Shown piece after piece: positions 22,089 through 32,352 of a DNA stretch of 64,000 bases. Numbering within the stretch: the first letter of the stretch is position 1; each line of letters opens with the position of its first letter. Location: the NCBI GenBank assembly GCA_029945375.1, contig JAQOTE010000025.1, positions 1-64,000 of the forward strand, given 5' to 3'. Made by a program: the position numbers and the translations under genes. The notes beneath the pieces are model-generated. The model was not told the origin of the DNA. It did no database searches and saw only the letters and a list, made by a program, of their open reading frames with translations. Source of the stretch: Agaricus subrufescens (taxonomy: Eukaryota > Basidiomycota > Agaricomycetes > Agaricales > Agaricaceae).

Positions 22089-24229
22089 TCACGGCAGAGT
22101 AACCTCCGCGTCCTCCTTGTCACCCTGCCTACTAGAAGATGTTTTTTCAATACCCACCGTACTGGTACTGTCTTCCTGAGATGGATAGTCCCCATAAATA
22201 GTCTTCGCAACGAAAGATTCTTCGGGAGGAAAGACTGTAGAGAGGATCCAATACAGGATCCCTGTCGTAAAGAACTTGTATAGTTCGTGAGTCCAAGATA
22301 CGATACGAAATGGTGAGATTGCAGACTTACACCAGTTGTCCAAGAGACATTAAACATGAAGGAGGCATTACCTACAGAAATGTTGGGATTGATATTGTGG
22401 ATGAGGCCCGGCAGATTTGGCGTCACAGTTGCCACTAAAGTAACGAGAACTCTCCAATTCTAAGGAATTGTTCAGTTGGCCATGATTTATCGAGAGAAAG
22501 ACTTAGACTTACAATGCCATTCCAATACCGATACCTGCCATTAGGATCGTATAGAGCGGGGACATCTATCTTGCAACCCCGGATGAGCCAATACTGGACA
22601 AAGGGGAAGTATCAGATGTTGAAAAGGGTTATCCGAACATAGAGTAATTCATACATCAACTATCATGCTATCATCATACCGTAAGTACCTGGAAAGAAAA
22701 ATGAGGGAGCCACACGTACATAGCTGCAAAAGGTCCAAGGAAAACGGTATATCCACTCATGAAGGTTAAGAATCTGGGAGCTGAAGCCAGTATCTCCCAA
22801 GGACATAAAACCCAACCCCCGAGGATCGCACAAATAACCTGACCCCGACGAATGTTGATATATGACGGAAATAGAACTGTCATGTCATTGGCAGCACTCA
22901 AACTATTTGCTGAGATATTCGCTCCCAGAGTCGCAAGCATGAAGGAGAACGAAGCAAAGAATGCTGCTGCACGACTATCCCACATGTCTACAAGGCGGGG
23001 AGGGTCCCAAAGAATTTGACCGTAAAGCGTCTCACCGGCTGACGTCACGGCTATACCTGGTTTGACAATCAGTGAGCGAAGTAAGGGATGAGAAGGAGGA
23101 GCTGGATACCAATGAATGCGACGATAGTGAAGGAAACAGGGATTATAATTAAGGGAATGTATTGGCTGTGGAGTGGGTTGGTGTCGCTTGACTAATCGAA
23201 CTGAATTGACCGACCTCCGTTCGCTTCTTGCGTATCGCTGTCAAAGATAATGGATATGATGTTCCTGGATCAGAATTGGACGCACGCACGGTAAAATCGG
23301 GGATGTTGATTGATAGTGTGGCGAAATTTCCCAGTGCACTATTCATTGCACTCAGCCACGCCCAGCTGAGTTGAGAGCCACTTAGAGTTGAGTGTCGAGG
23401 TTTTAAACTTGTGCCCGGTGGGACTTTGACCATTGCCCAGATTAGTATGCTGAGCCACGCAATTGGCACAATGATGGATTTTACGGTAAAGAAGTGGCGA
23501 AGCTTCTGTGGGGATAACAACATGATGGGGAACTGCACGAGCCAGTAAATGAAGTAGCTCATCATTCCTGCAGGCAATGATTAGTTCAATCATATTTACA
23601 AGCGTTAGGACCCACCGGCTGTGGTTATGGCACCATCAGCTGGTAGATGGTTGGGGATACGGGCAGTCGAGGGCCATATGGCCTTCAGCATTTGGTACAT
23701 GCATTCTGAACCAGTGTACGTCTGAATTTGAGATTTTCAGCACAGTGGAGGTCAGGAGAACAAGATACAGCATACTTGGATCCCGAACCAGAACAAGGCA
23801 AGGATGACACGACTAATGACGCTGAAGTAGCTGAACCAGAATCCAAAAGACGAACGGTTGAGAACTGGGAAGGCGACGTGTAACCGGGCGCCGATTGTCC
23901 CGTTGAGGACAATCACAACCTAATACACAAACTTAGCCACCAACAGAGGATAAACTTGCTAGATTTACCGCAATGATGCCATGTCCAACTGCTATTGCAG
24001 GTAAAGCTTGCTTCCATGACAATCCCACTGCCAGCATTGAGCTTGCCAATTGCCAATTCGAAATGGCTGTGGCGTCCGAAACCCAGTACGCGACATAGTT
24101 CAAGGTAGACCACGTCCTCTGATGAGGCGGTACAGGGTCCATATCCTTATTACTCCACCTAGAATTTGGACCGAACATTGAATCATCTCGTTCGAGCGAC
24201 CAGGCTGATGGCCTGAACCAGCTTTTCAT
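22089..24229 (-). CDS. NCS1-family nucleobase/allantoin-type permease
   Basis: This encodes a plasma-membrane proton symporter of the NCS1 family (uracil, uridine, allantoin, thiamine type). Eleven exons (23969-24229, 23776-23919, 23616-23721, 23290-23567, 23215-23237, 23110-23165, 22720-23056, 22655-22667, 22513-22593, 22331-22459, 22089-22274) give 537 residues. Family motifs include NYVAYWVSDA in TM1, FNGT-like VLNGTIGARLHV, NIPDFTRYAR, GPFAAIMIVDYWLIR and DVPALYDPNGRYRY. About 12 membrane segments are visible. Exon 8 is a 13-nt microexon, needed to write the conserved IMIVDYW; exon 5 is 23 nt. The substrate cannot be told from sequence. The next gene upstream is an amidohydrolase, and GATA sites lie between them. 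Confidence 0.92.
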
Positions 24230-24761
24230 AGTCGCAAGATAGAAGATGGGGGAGCGAGAGGAGCGATAACGGCATATCCGACGGACAGCTTAAAAATCGG
24301 CTTTTAGGCTCGACAGACCGTATGGAGTCACCATATCTGGTTGGGTCGTGTGCTCGGACGGCGGAGAGGGGCTGGCACCGGTGTTATCCGCCCAGGACCT
24401 TGTAAAGCGGGCTCCGACAATGACATACTATCAACAAGATAAGCAGCCACGTGGTACACCTCATCCTTAACTTATCTTTGCCCTCCCGTACAACAATCAA
24501 ATGCGATATTAAGTTGATGACCTACCCCAACTTGCACAGGCGATTCTCTTGGATTCATAGAAAACACCTGTAGTGACTCACAAAATCTGACGCGCCTCGA
24601 GTGTGCTATTTACGATAAGATCGCGGTGTCACTCGAGCTTCCTTTCTGGTATGAGATCTTGATATCTCAACCATATGGTAGGTTTAAATGAGAAAGTAAG
24701 GTTCATTGATGTCGAGAGGATATTCCTTGAACATTAATGTTATCCAGTACAGATCGTGTTC
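24230..24761. promoter_or_regulatory. permease promoter with four GATA sites
   Basis: This is 532 bp between the permease start and the amidohydrolase stop. HGATAR cores occur at 24265-24270 (gataac), 24438-24443 (gataag), 24471-24476 (gataag on the minus strand) and 24614-24619 (gataag), all within 390 bp upstream of the permease ATG. Fungal AreA/Nit2-type GATA factors bind such sites during nitrogen limitation, so nitrogen regulation is inferred. No other feature is seen. Confidence 0.45.
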
Positions 24762-26258
24762 TCACAAAGTCCCGTCCCAAGGTGTCAAACCCAATCCATA
24801 AAGCTTATTTGATGTATGAAAGAGCATATTCTCAACAATTCTGACGGCCTCTGCTTCCGTCAGGTTGCCTGCTTCCACGATCCCTCCAAGGACCTGACGA
24901 AAAACTAAGTTTATTGGAAACAGAGATCGGACAGCAAGACTCGCCTCGTATAGAGCTTGTCGTGATTGTATGGTGGCAAGATAGTAATTTTCGGGCCAGT
25001 AGTGGCCATCGGCTGTGGCACCAACTCATGAAAACGCTGTGGACGTTCAAGATCAAGTAAAGACTCACTCGACCACAAGAGTTTCGTGGTGGGGGTGAGC
25101 TCCAACAACTGCAGAAGGATCGAGTTCTGACCCTGGAGAGAAACCAGGGGGAAAACCTAGGGACGCATTCAATGAAGATCGGTAAGGGTTTTACCACCAG
25201 ATCGCACCTCGCCAAAGTCCAGGTATACGTTGTCATAAACTGATGCGAGGTAACCAGCTTCGCGGGTGTAAGGGTATGAAGTGTGCAAGAGGACAAAAAT
25301 GGCACGGGGATAGTTCTTGATAACTTGTTGTAGGCGAGCAGGGCTTGAAAACAGGAGGTTGATATCATTGTCACCGAGGCCGGTATGGAACTGTACTGTA
25401 TATGGTGTCAGTCGGGTAGATTTATTGGATGCGACTCGATTTTACCTGGCTTTTGGAAATCGCCGGCCACATCAAGGGTAGTTCTGACGACGAGATCATT
25501 CAAGTCCTTGTGTGCCAAACGGATCTTGTTCTCGGATTGTAGCATCTTGAACACGTCCAGCAGTGAGAATTTCAGGCCCGCCTGCGATGAGTACATGCTG
25601 ACATCGAGCCCAGTCCGATAGCAGATGATGGACTTGAAACCTGCGACGTTGGGATCCTTCGCGTGGGCAGTCAAAGCCGCCCTGAGTTTGGTCGTGAAGT
25701 TGGCCAGAATAGGAACGACGTTCAAAGTGTCTGTCATGAGATGTGGCTCGAGGAGCTCTCTGAGAATGAGCTTGGGGAGGTGTCATCAGGGCAGCGGCGG
25801 TGATAGAAGACTAGGGACTGTACCTCGGCGACAACCTCGACGCGTACGATCCGTCGTGATGGACTTTTCAGGAACTGATCGTGCCAAGAAATGTCATAGA
25901 TGCGACCATGATCGTCCAGGTCATCGTCGATCAAGATCGTCTGTATGGCCGTGTCTTTGAACGAGTTCACACATAGCTCCTGGTAGTTGCATGTAGACCT
26001 CGCCGCTTTCACATCTTCCCAGGTGGCCGACTCTGGCAGGCCGAGAAGTTTTGCAAGCTGGGGGGTGGCACGGAAGCAGGCGAGGGTATGCGGAGCATCT
26101 TTGAGGGCCTTGCCGCTGGCCTCGGAGATGACGCCTTCGTAGGGGAGATCGTTCCTGTTCTGCTCGCGGAGGAGCGGATGGGCGTGGTTGTCGATGGCAG
26201 GGAAGGTAAGGGCAGCCTTGTGGAGGGCCGGGAACTTATCGACTGGAATCTTCTTCAT
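24762..26258 (-). CDS. amidohydrolase family 2 protein (FluG N-terminal type)
   Basis: This is a TIM-barrel metal-dependent hydrolase like the N-terminal half of fungal FluG. Six exons (25824-26258, 25446-25755, 25208-25395, 25069-25156, 24945-25012, 24762-24893) give 406 residues. The HxH metal motif is AIDNHAHPL near residue 22. VQFHTGLGDND supplies the next metal His region and LLWSTDGHYWPE the catalytic Asp. FluG carries a glutamine-synthetase half after this domain; here the protein stops at GLTPWDGTL, so it is the stand-alone form. The last intron (24894-24944) starts gcgagt and ends cag, another GC-AG intron. Its place beside an NCS1 permease hints at catabolism of an imported nitrogen compound, which is inference. 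Confidence 0.9.
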
Positions 26259-26357
26259 GGAGGAGTCATATACGGTATGTTATATATATGTCATGATAAG
26301 TACTTGGCGGGATTATTGTAACGCCGCTTGCTTCTGTTTGCCACTTGTCTTCCCCCA

Positions 26358-26782
26358 ATGATCTCCATTCAAAAACTCGAAAAGGCCATCCACTCCAACT
26401 TTGTCGTCGACCACCTTGAGGTCAAGGACATTTCCAGCGGTTGCGGAGAGAGCTATTCCGTGCTGCTGGTCAGCGAAGTGAGCCGTGAAGCCAAAACCTC
26501 CAGTTCCTCGTATCTCATTACCTCCAGGACTTTGAAGGCAAGAACACTCTTCAGAGGCATCGGCTGAGTCCGTCTTCCACTGTCCTTCTGTCGCTCAAAG
26601 CCATTTTTCTCATTCTTTTCTGCCCTTGCAGTCAACGAGGCTTTGAAAGAGGAAATCGCTCACATGCACGCGTTTTCGCAGGTGAGTTTGACAACGAGTG
26701 GTGTTCAAACCGCGACAACTTTGTGGCACAGAAAACATATACACCGAAGCAATGGGAAGAACATAAGAAGGTGACTGGATGA
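26358..26782 (+). CDS. BolA-like protein (Bol2/Fra2 type)
   Basis: This is a BolA-family protein, a partner of monothiol glutaredoxins in iron-sulfur cluster sensing and transfer. Four exons (26358-26477, 26528-26567, 26632-26681, 26732-26782) give 86 residues. It shows the BolA core SSGCGESYSVLLVS, then EGKNTLQRHRLINEALKEE and HMHAFSQKTYTPKQW. The invariant His of HAFSQ and the Cys of GCG are candidate cluster ligands. There is no mitochondrial presequence, which supports the cytosolic Bol2/Fra2 type. It is divergent from the amidohydrolase across 99 bp. Confidence 0.94.
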
Positions 26783-26881
26783 AGCTTAGCTCGACTCTCA
26801 GTGTATTCTACCACTGCTTATGTAAATCTCGTTTTCGACCGAGCCCCCGGTGTCCGATGCATCATCTTAGCCCCTCTCTCA

Positions 26882-29045
26882 ATGCCTTATCCGCCGTATG
26901 ATCCTACTGATAAGAAAGGGCAAGTCGGAGTCTCTGGCTTTGAATCCATACTAATGAGAAAGAATTCAGGTTCTCGTATGTATTCTCGAGCCCATCATTT
27001 ACCAGATCCAGTATGAACATATTTTCCCCAGTTACGAAACAGTGTTGAGGAGGTGGCCGACCATCCTCACCGGAGTAATTGATGAGCTTAACCAACAGTG
27101 CCATGAGATTTCCCTCGGAATTAAAGCAGGATCAGTTCCCGGAGACGAGGGGGATGCCAAGATCAAGGAAGCCCAATCTATCATGAACGAGATCAGTATG
27201 CTGAAACATGAGATGACTCGAGATAAGCCTCTGAAGTCAGTACACAAATTTGTCTCCGACTTTTATTGATAATATAACAAGTCCTATACCAAATGATGGA
27301 GAGCCGCTCAGTGATACATACAACAAGGAACTCCAAGCTCTGGCTGAAAATGGAAAGAATACGTGGTTTACTGCTCCCTGGCTATATGCTGAGTTAGTTC
27401 TCAGCTGAATTAGACTGTATATTATGCTTAATGTCTACATCCAGATGTTACTTGCGAGTGATATCAACCCTTTCATTTAACCCATTCTATTGACATTTCT
27501 CGTCAAGGTACCGGCTGCTGCGTTCCTATTTCACCGCGTCTCAACAATGGAGTCAATTCGATCCATTCCTGTCCCAGAAAAATAAAACCTTCAAGCACTC
27601 ACGTACTTCTGTTCTTCGTACGTACTCTTCTTGGCATCCTACGCCGCTTCTAATCAACCAAAGAACTTGCCAAAACGATGTACGAGCTTGGAGTTGCCCT
27701 GAAGCCGGATGACAGTCAATCGGAAATCGTTTTCCGTCAGATGATTCAAATGAGTCTTTGGTTCGTTAATTTCTAGTAACTCTCGTCTTGGCCTTACCCT
27801 TACCGATATGCAGGGGAAATGCAACTGTATATCACGTGTTATCATACCATTGATACCAGGATCCTCATCGTTCTGTCACTTAGGACTTGTCACTCCTAAC
27901 GCATGTGTCAATCTCCGATATTCAAAGATTACAAGCTGTCAGCAAAGAGGCTCAAGCAGCTAAGCACGAGTTCATCCTAAAGGACGACCAAGATGCTGCT
28001 TGGAATCATTTCAAGACGATCAAAAATGGTCGGGTGGATATTGTACTTGACAACTGTGTGTCTCTTCGTTATAGTTCAATGCTTCGACCACGGACTTAAC
28101 CCACAAATGCGTGTAGCTGGTTTTGAGGCAAGTGTTCGCGCCTCATCTTGTCACGCCAGTCGCTCATCTCCATATCAGCTTTTCACGGATTTGGTGTTTG
28201 CAGACTTTCTGGTGACCTATACGCCACATGTTAGCAATGTAGTCTTCCAGTACGTTTCTTGCCTCTTGTTCCTTCAACCCTCGTAGCGATCTCAATTACT
28301 ATAGTCCCAAAATGATCCCATGGTTTGTATCGGATGTTACACCTCCCGATTTCAAGCGATTTTTTTCTCTACTCAGTCCAGAGTTCTTCGACAAGGCTGA
28401 AACTGATGACGAACCTGATGGTTGGCAACGCTTATCTGTGATGGTCAAACGATGGGAACAATACGTGGAACAAGGCGTTTTTAAACTATCGGTCCCTAGT
28501 GAAACGTTGCTGGGCGAAAATACACGTGGTAAAGCTGATTTCTGGACTTCACCGTATCCATATTGGGATATGAAGGACCTAGCTCCGCCATTATACGAAC
28601 ATTTGAGATCGAGTGACCTGGTCATTTTCAAAGGCGACCTCAAGTAAGTATACGTGGCTTTAATTTGTCCCAGTTGTCCTGATGTCTTGTAGTTATAGAA
28701 AGTGGGTTTCCGTCATCCTCAACGTCACCCGATCATGACCGCTTCCCACTCCAGGCTCACCGGTGATATCAAATGGCCTGCATGGACGACGTTTACTGAA
28801 TCTCTGAGAGCGCTTGCTGGTGCTTTCCCGATCTTAAGTCTACGCACGAACAAGGCCGACGTCGTCGTCGGTGTTGATCGTGCTGTTGCGGAGGAACTTG
28901 ATGCTAAGACCGGTAATAAATGGAGGATTGACGGTAGGCAAGTGGCAATGTCTTTTTTTAAAATTCCTTGCAATGGTATACTCACGGTTTTTTTTTTTTT
29001 ACTTCTAGTTACGCGCTGATATCATTTTTGGGTCGTACTGATTGA
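26882..29045 (+). CDS. ARMT1/DUF89 damage-control phosphatase family protein
   Basis: This is a DUF89-family protein (human ARMT1, yeast YMR027W type), a metal-dependent phosphatase of sugar phosphates, also reported as a protein carboxyl methyltransferase. Fifteen exons give 469 residues: 26882-26919, 26970-26975, 27032-27235, 27282-27392, 27445-27453, 27508-27617, 27664-27760, 27814-27826, 27884-28055, 28117-28127, 28179-28249, 28305-28643, 28693-28701, 28755-28937, 29009-29045. Five exons are 6-13 nt. Introns at 26920-26969, 27454-27507, 28128-28178 and 28938-29008 start with GC. Each microexon restores a conserved block: GFSYETV, AECYLYR, LWGNATDL, DNSGFELFTDL, KGDLNYRKLTGD. Asn-Asp motifs VLDNSGFEL and the Asp of FKGDLNYRK are the metal site of the family. 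Confidence 0.9.
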
Positions 29046-29755
29046 GGAGCTGACGCGAGCTTTCGAGCCTTACAATTTGAGTTTTCGATGACCAGTAAGA
29101 ATGACTATAAAGAATCACATCCTGTACCCATAAGAATTTTTATGGCATTTCACGCAGTAAGAAATGATAAGCAGAACCTCAGACTATGGCATTTGACTTG
29201 ATCGACAAGATTAAATCTCTTCGCAAATCTCGCACACGACTGCCGAACGTTAGGTACAAAAATAGAGATGAGGAATCGGCGTATCGGTGGGTCACCGCAT
29301 CGAGTTATTTTTATCCCTTCAAAGACTAGTCCGTGGCTCCGATCAGACATTACTTAGTTTGCACGCACTGTTCTTCGCCGATGGCACTCAGACGCTGACT
29401 AGTAGGTCCTATTGTCTAGCCGGTCGGATAACCTATTGTACGTCCTCCCGCTGATAGAGGCGGTTGGCAGCCATGGAAACACGCCGGCCCGTTGTCTAGG
29501 CAAATCCACGTTCAAAAATAGGTGTACTGATAAGTGAGTACATTTATATTCCATATTCAAATACTTAATAAGAACTCCTTGCGGAGGCACGGGATATTGT
29601 TTAGACAGGAGTCGGGGCTTTCCGTTGCCCAGTTTCTTTCCTGTTGTCTCAGGCCAGATTTTTGACAACCTTCGTTCATTTTTCTGCTTGGGCTAGTAGT
29701 TTTTTTCATCCCCTGCATTCTGGTAATGCGTTTGTTTCTGTTGTCCATTTGAATT
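29046..29755. other. intergenic, no gene seen
   Basis: About 710 bp between the ARMT1-like gene and the membrane protein gene. Short frames have no recognisable sequence. It should include the promoter of the membrane protein. Confidence 0.45.
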
Positions 29756-32151
29756 ATGCAATTGGAATCTTCCTTTTGGTCTGCCAGGGGCAGAGCCTTC
29801 GTGCGTCATCTCGTCATTTCACGTTATCTCTCTTGGCTGACTATCTTGGTTTGCAGTTTACCCGGCTTACATTAACTCGATTTACACTTCTTTATTTCAC
29901 GTTTGCGCTAGTCGCGTGCTTTACCCTCGTAGCCCTTGAGGGAGTGACCCTTGTTGGAAATCGTGAAGGGACTAAGGTATTGTCGCAGGTTCTGTCGCAA
30001 GCAAACGCGTCTCGTGCAAATAGTGGCCTGCCGCTGTTTTGGGACGGAAAATTACTAGCCTGCGATAGTATACCTCGCCAGGTCGGCGACGATTGTCGTG
30101 TCCTCCGCCAGATGGATCCCAGGGGACATCATTCGGTATGTTGTACTTCGTTGAGCAAGGCGAGGAAAATAAACATAATTTAGGTTAATGGGACCTCTGT
30201 TGTAAATGCACGCGGAATTAACGACGAAGGCGATGTCTTCGTTGATAATCTTTCAATGAGAGTTACTGTCACCCCCCTTGTTCTGTCGGACGACTGTATT
30301 TTTTCCTTACAGTGGCTCCTCGAGACGTCAGTTCATCATAACTTTGGGTTTTGATCTTACTCTGACAGAAATATATAGCGTCCAGGACGGCATACGGGAG
30401 GACATTGTAACCCTGTGTTTTCAGTTTTGGTTGTTTTTTCTTGCGTTTGTGACTGTATGTTGCCTCAGTGCTACTCGTTCTTTCATTGACCTGATAATGT
30501 GCATAGCTGGTTACTGAAAGTATACCTCACTTGGGAGCGGGTCTCTTGGGACATATCCTTGGTACTGCATGGGCAGGTTACCGGGTGTATTCAACAAGTC
30601 ATTTAGAAAGTATTTATCGAGATTCAATAGTTCCAGACCTGTGCGCAACCAAGGACTTTATGGGAAGTTGGTGGGGACAGAGGCGGGCAAATGGGGTGAG
30701 TGCTTCTGCTGTGGCACTAGTCACAGTGACTGACAAAGCTCCGCTAGATTGGGATTGCCGTTGTATATTCCTGTACACTAGTTGCCTTGATATATCTTTC
30801 GTATAAACTACTCACGGTCAGTGTTTTTCTGTGGTGAATGGTCCTTGCTGATTACATATTCGAATTAGGTGTATGCACATCAGTCTTTTGCTCGCGTTGG
30901 GGCGTCTAAACAGATCACTCGAATCTACAAGGTGCGCGCCAGTGGTTAGCATCTCGACTCATTGGTTGAGGCCTTCTTTAGATCATTCTATTGTTTTCGG
31001 CTGGTCTTCAACTGACATTGTTCTTCTCTATAGCCTCCATTGGTTTATGGCTGGGGAAGATCAACGAGAGCGCTATTAAATCATTGCTTGCAAACCAAAA
31101 GTCATTACTCGCCTCCTTAATTGTAGCCTTAGTGGTATGCTCCATTTACTTTTCCAGCAATTCGCGCGTTGACTCGACTCGTGTATTTCAGCTGCTGATT
31201 CCCTGGATCATTTTGGTAAGCTAGGTCATTGGAATAGGATGTTTCAAGTGATTGACAACTGCGGGAAGGGATGGGTGTGCGTTCGTCTCGAGTGCAGGAG
31301 ACATTATGGTGTATTTTGTGTGGTGTCGCTATTTCTCGCCGTGCTTTTTTCAGTGCTCTTCAGTACACCGAGTACGTCTGTTTCCTTCCTTCTCCTGGTC
31401 ATCGCCGCTCACCAAAAACGGAAATAGTCTATCGATTTATATTTATTTCGTCGCATTTCTTCGGAACCATCACTATAACAAGCTACATATGCGTAGTTAC
31501 GACAGCCGTTTTAGGAATCATTTGTCGTTTTAACTTTGGTAAAGGTCTCGTCCATTATCGTACGTTCCTCTTGCAATTATTATCCTGATACCAAGCTTAT
31601 CTGTCCTTTTTCAAGTCGAAGTCGATAGGATGCTGGCCGGCATGAACTTTACCGAGGGGACCTTCTATGACCATAAGGAAGACCCCGAAAAGAACTCCAT
31701 CCCGTCTATCAACTTGCCCAATGGAGCAGAATCGAAACGTGATTCTTTTATTGATGGTCATATACCCTCACGCTTTTCGGTGGAGGAGGACGCTCCGATT
31801 AGACTCTCTTCAACACCTCCCGCATTCAAGAGTCTCATCTTGTTACCTGACGAGCGATTGGATAGCATGAACGAGGAACAGAGCACTGGGACCAAGGATG
31901 TTTTGCCACCGCTGCCTGCCTCTGCCTGGCTACGGCGTCCGCCCTCAGCAACCAGTAATTCTGGCTCTATACTCACCGATCTTCCCCTTCGCTTTTCTTC
32001 TTTGGCAGGGCTGCGAGAGGAACTGAACGAATTTCCCTCCCCGCCCACCGGACCATTAACTGTGGTAGCGAGCAGATATGCACCTCGGTTCAATGTGCCG
32101 CTAGATGTCAGAGATAGTCGAGCTGTTAGCATCCCGAACCCTGCGATATAA
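29756..32151 (+). CDS. multi-pass membrane protein, 603 residues, unknown function
   Basis: No named family is recognised. Twelve exons (29756-29800, 29857-30135, 30184-30326, 30379-30454, 30507-30695, 30748-30816, 30869-30931, 30982-31134, 31192-31215, 31269-31371, 31428-31559, 31616-32151) join in frame. The layout is a short cytosolic start, one membrane helix (YFTFALVACFTLVAL), and a large, probably extracellular domain of about 130 residues with Cys pairs. Six or so further helices follow, including FWLFFLAFVT, IGIAVVYSCTLVALIYL and VCVVSLFLAVLF-like stretches. A 170-residue Pro/Ser-rich cytosolic tail ends in SIPNPAI. A seven-helix receptor-like topology is possible but unproven. I chose the ATG at 29756 because the longer frame from 29644 runs through the first intron. 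Confidence 0.78.
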
Positions 32152-32352
32152 GCGATGTAGTAGCTAGTGCCTTGCAAATCAATTGAATGACGTCGTAGTC
32201 ACACGTGACTTTGCCGATATGCTTGGATGAACTGGCGTGAAGGCTTCAACTGGCTTTCTCAGCATTTCGGCGCGCTCGAAACGTTTGTAGTCTCTGTTGT
32301 TCGTCTACCTCTTTCTCGCTGACACCGCAGCTCTCCCAGTTGTGCTCTGTGA

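Noticed and set aside
29644..30183. 179-codon frame as the start of the membrane protein
   Set aside because: It reads through a 56-bp intron at 29801-29856. The ATG at 29756 gives a frame that splices correctly into exon 2.
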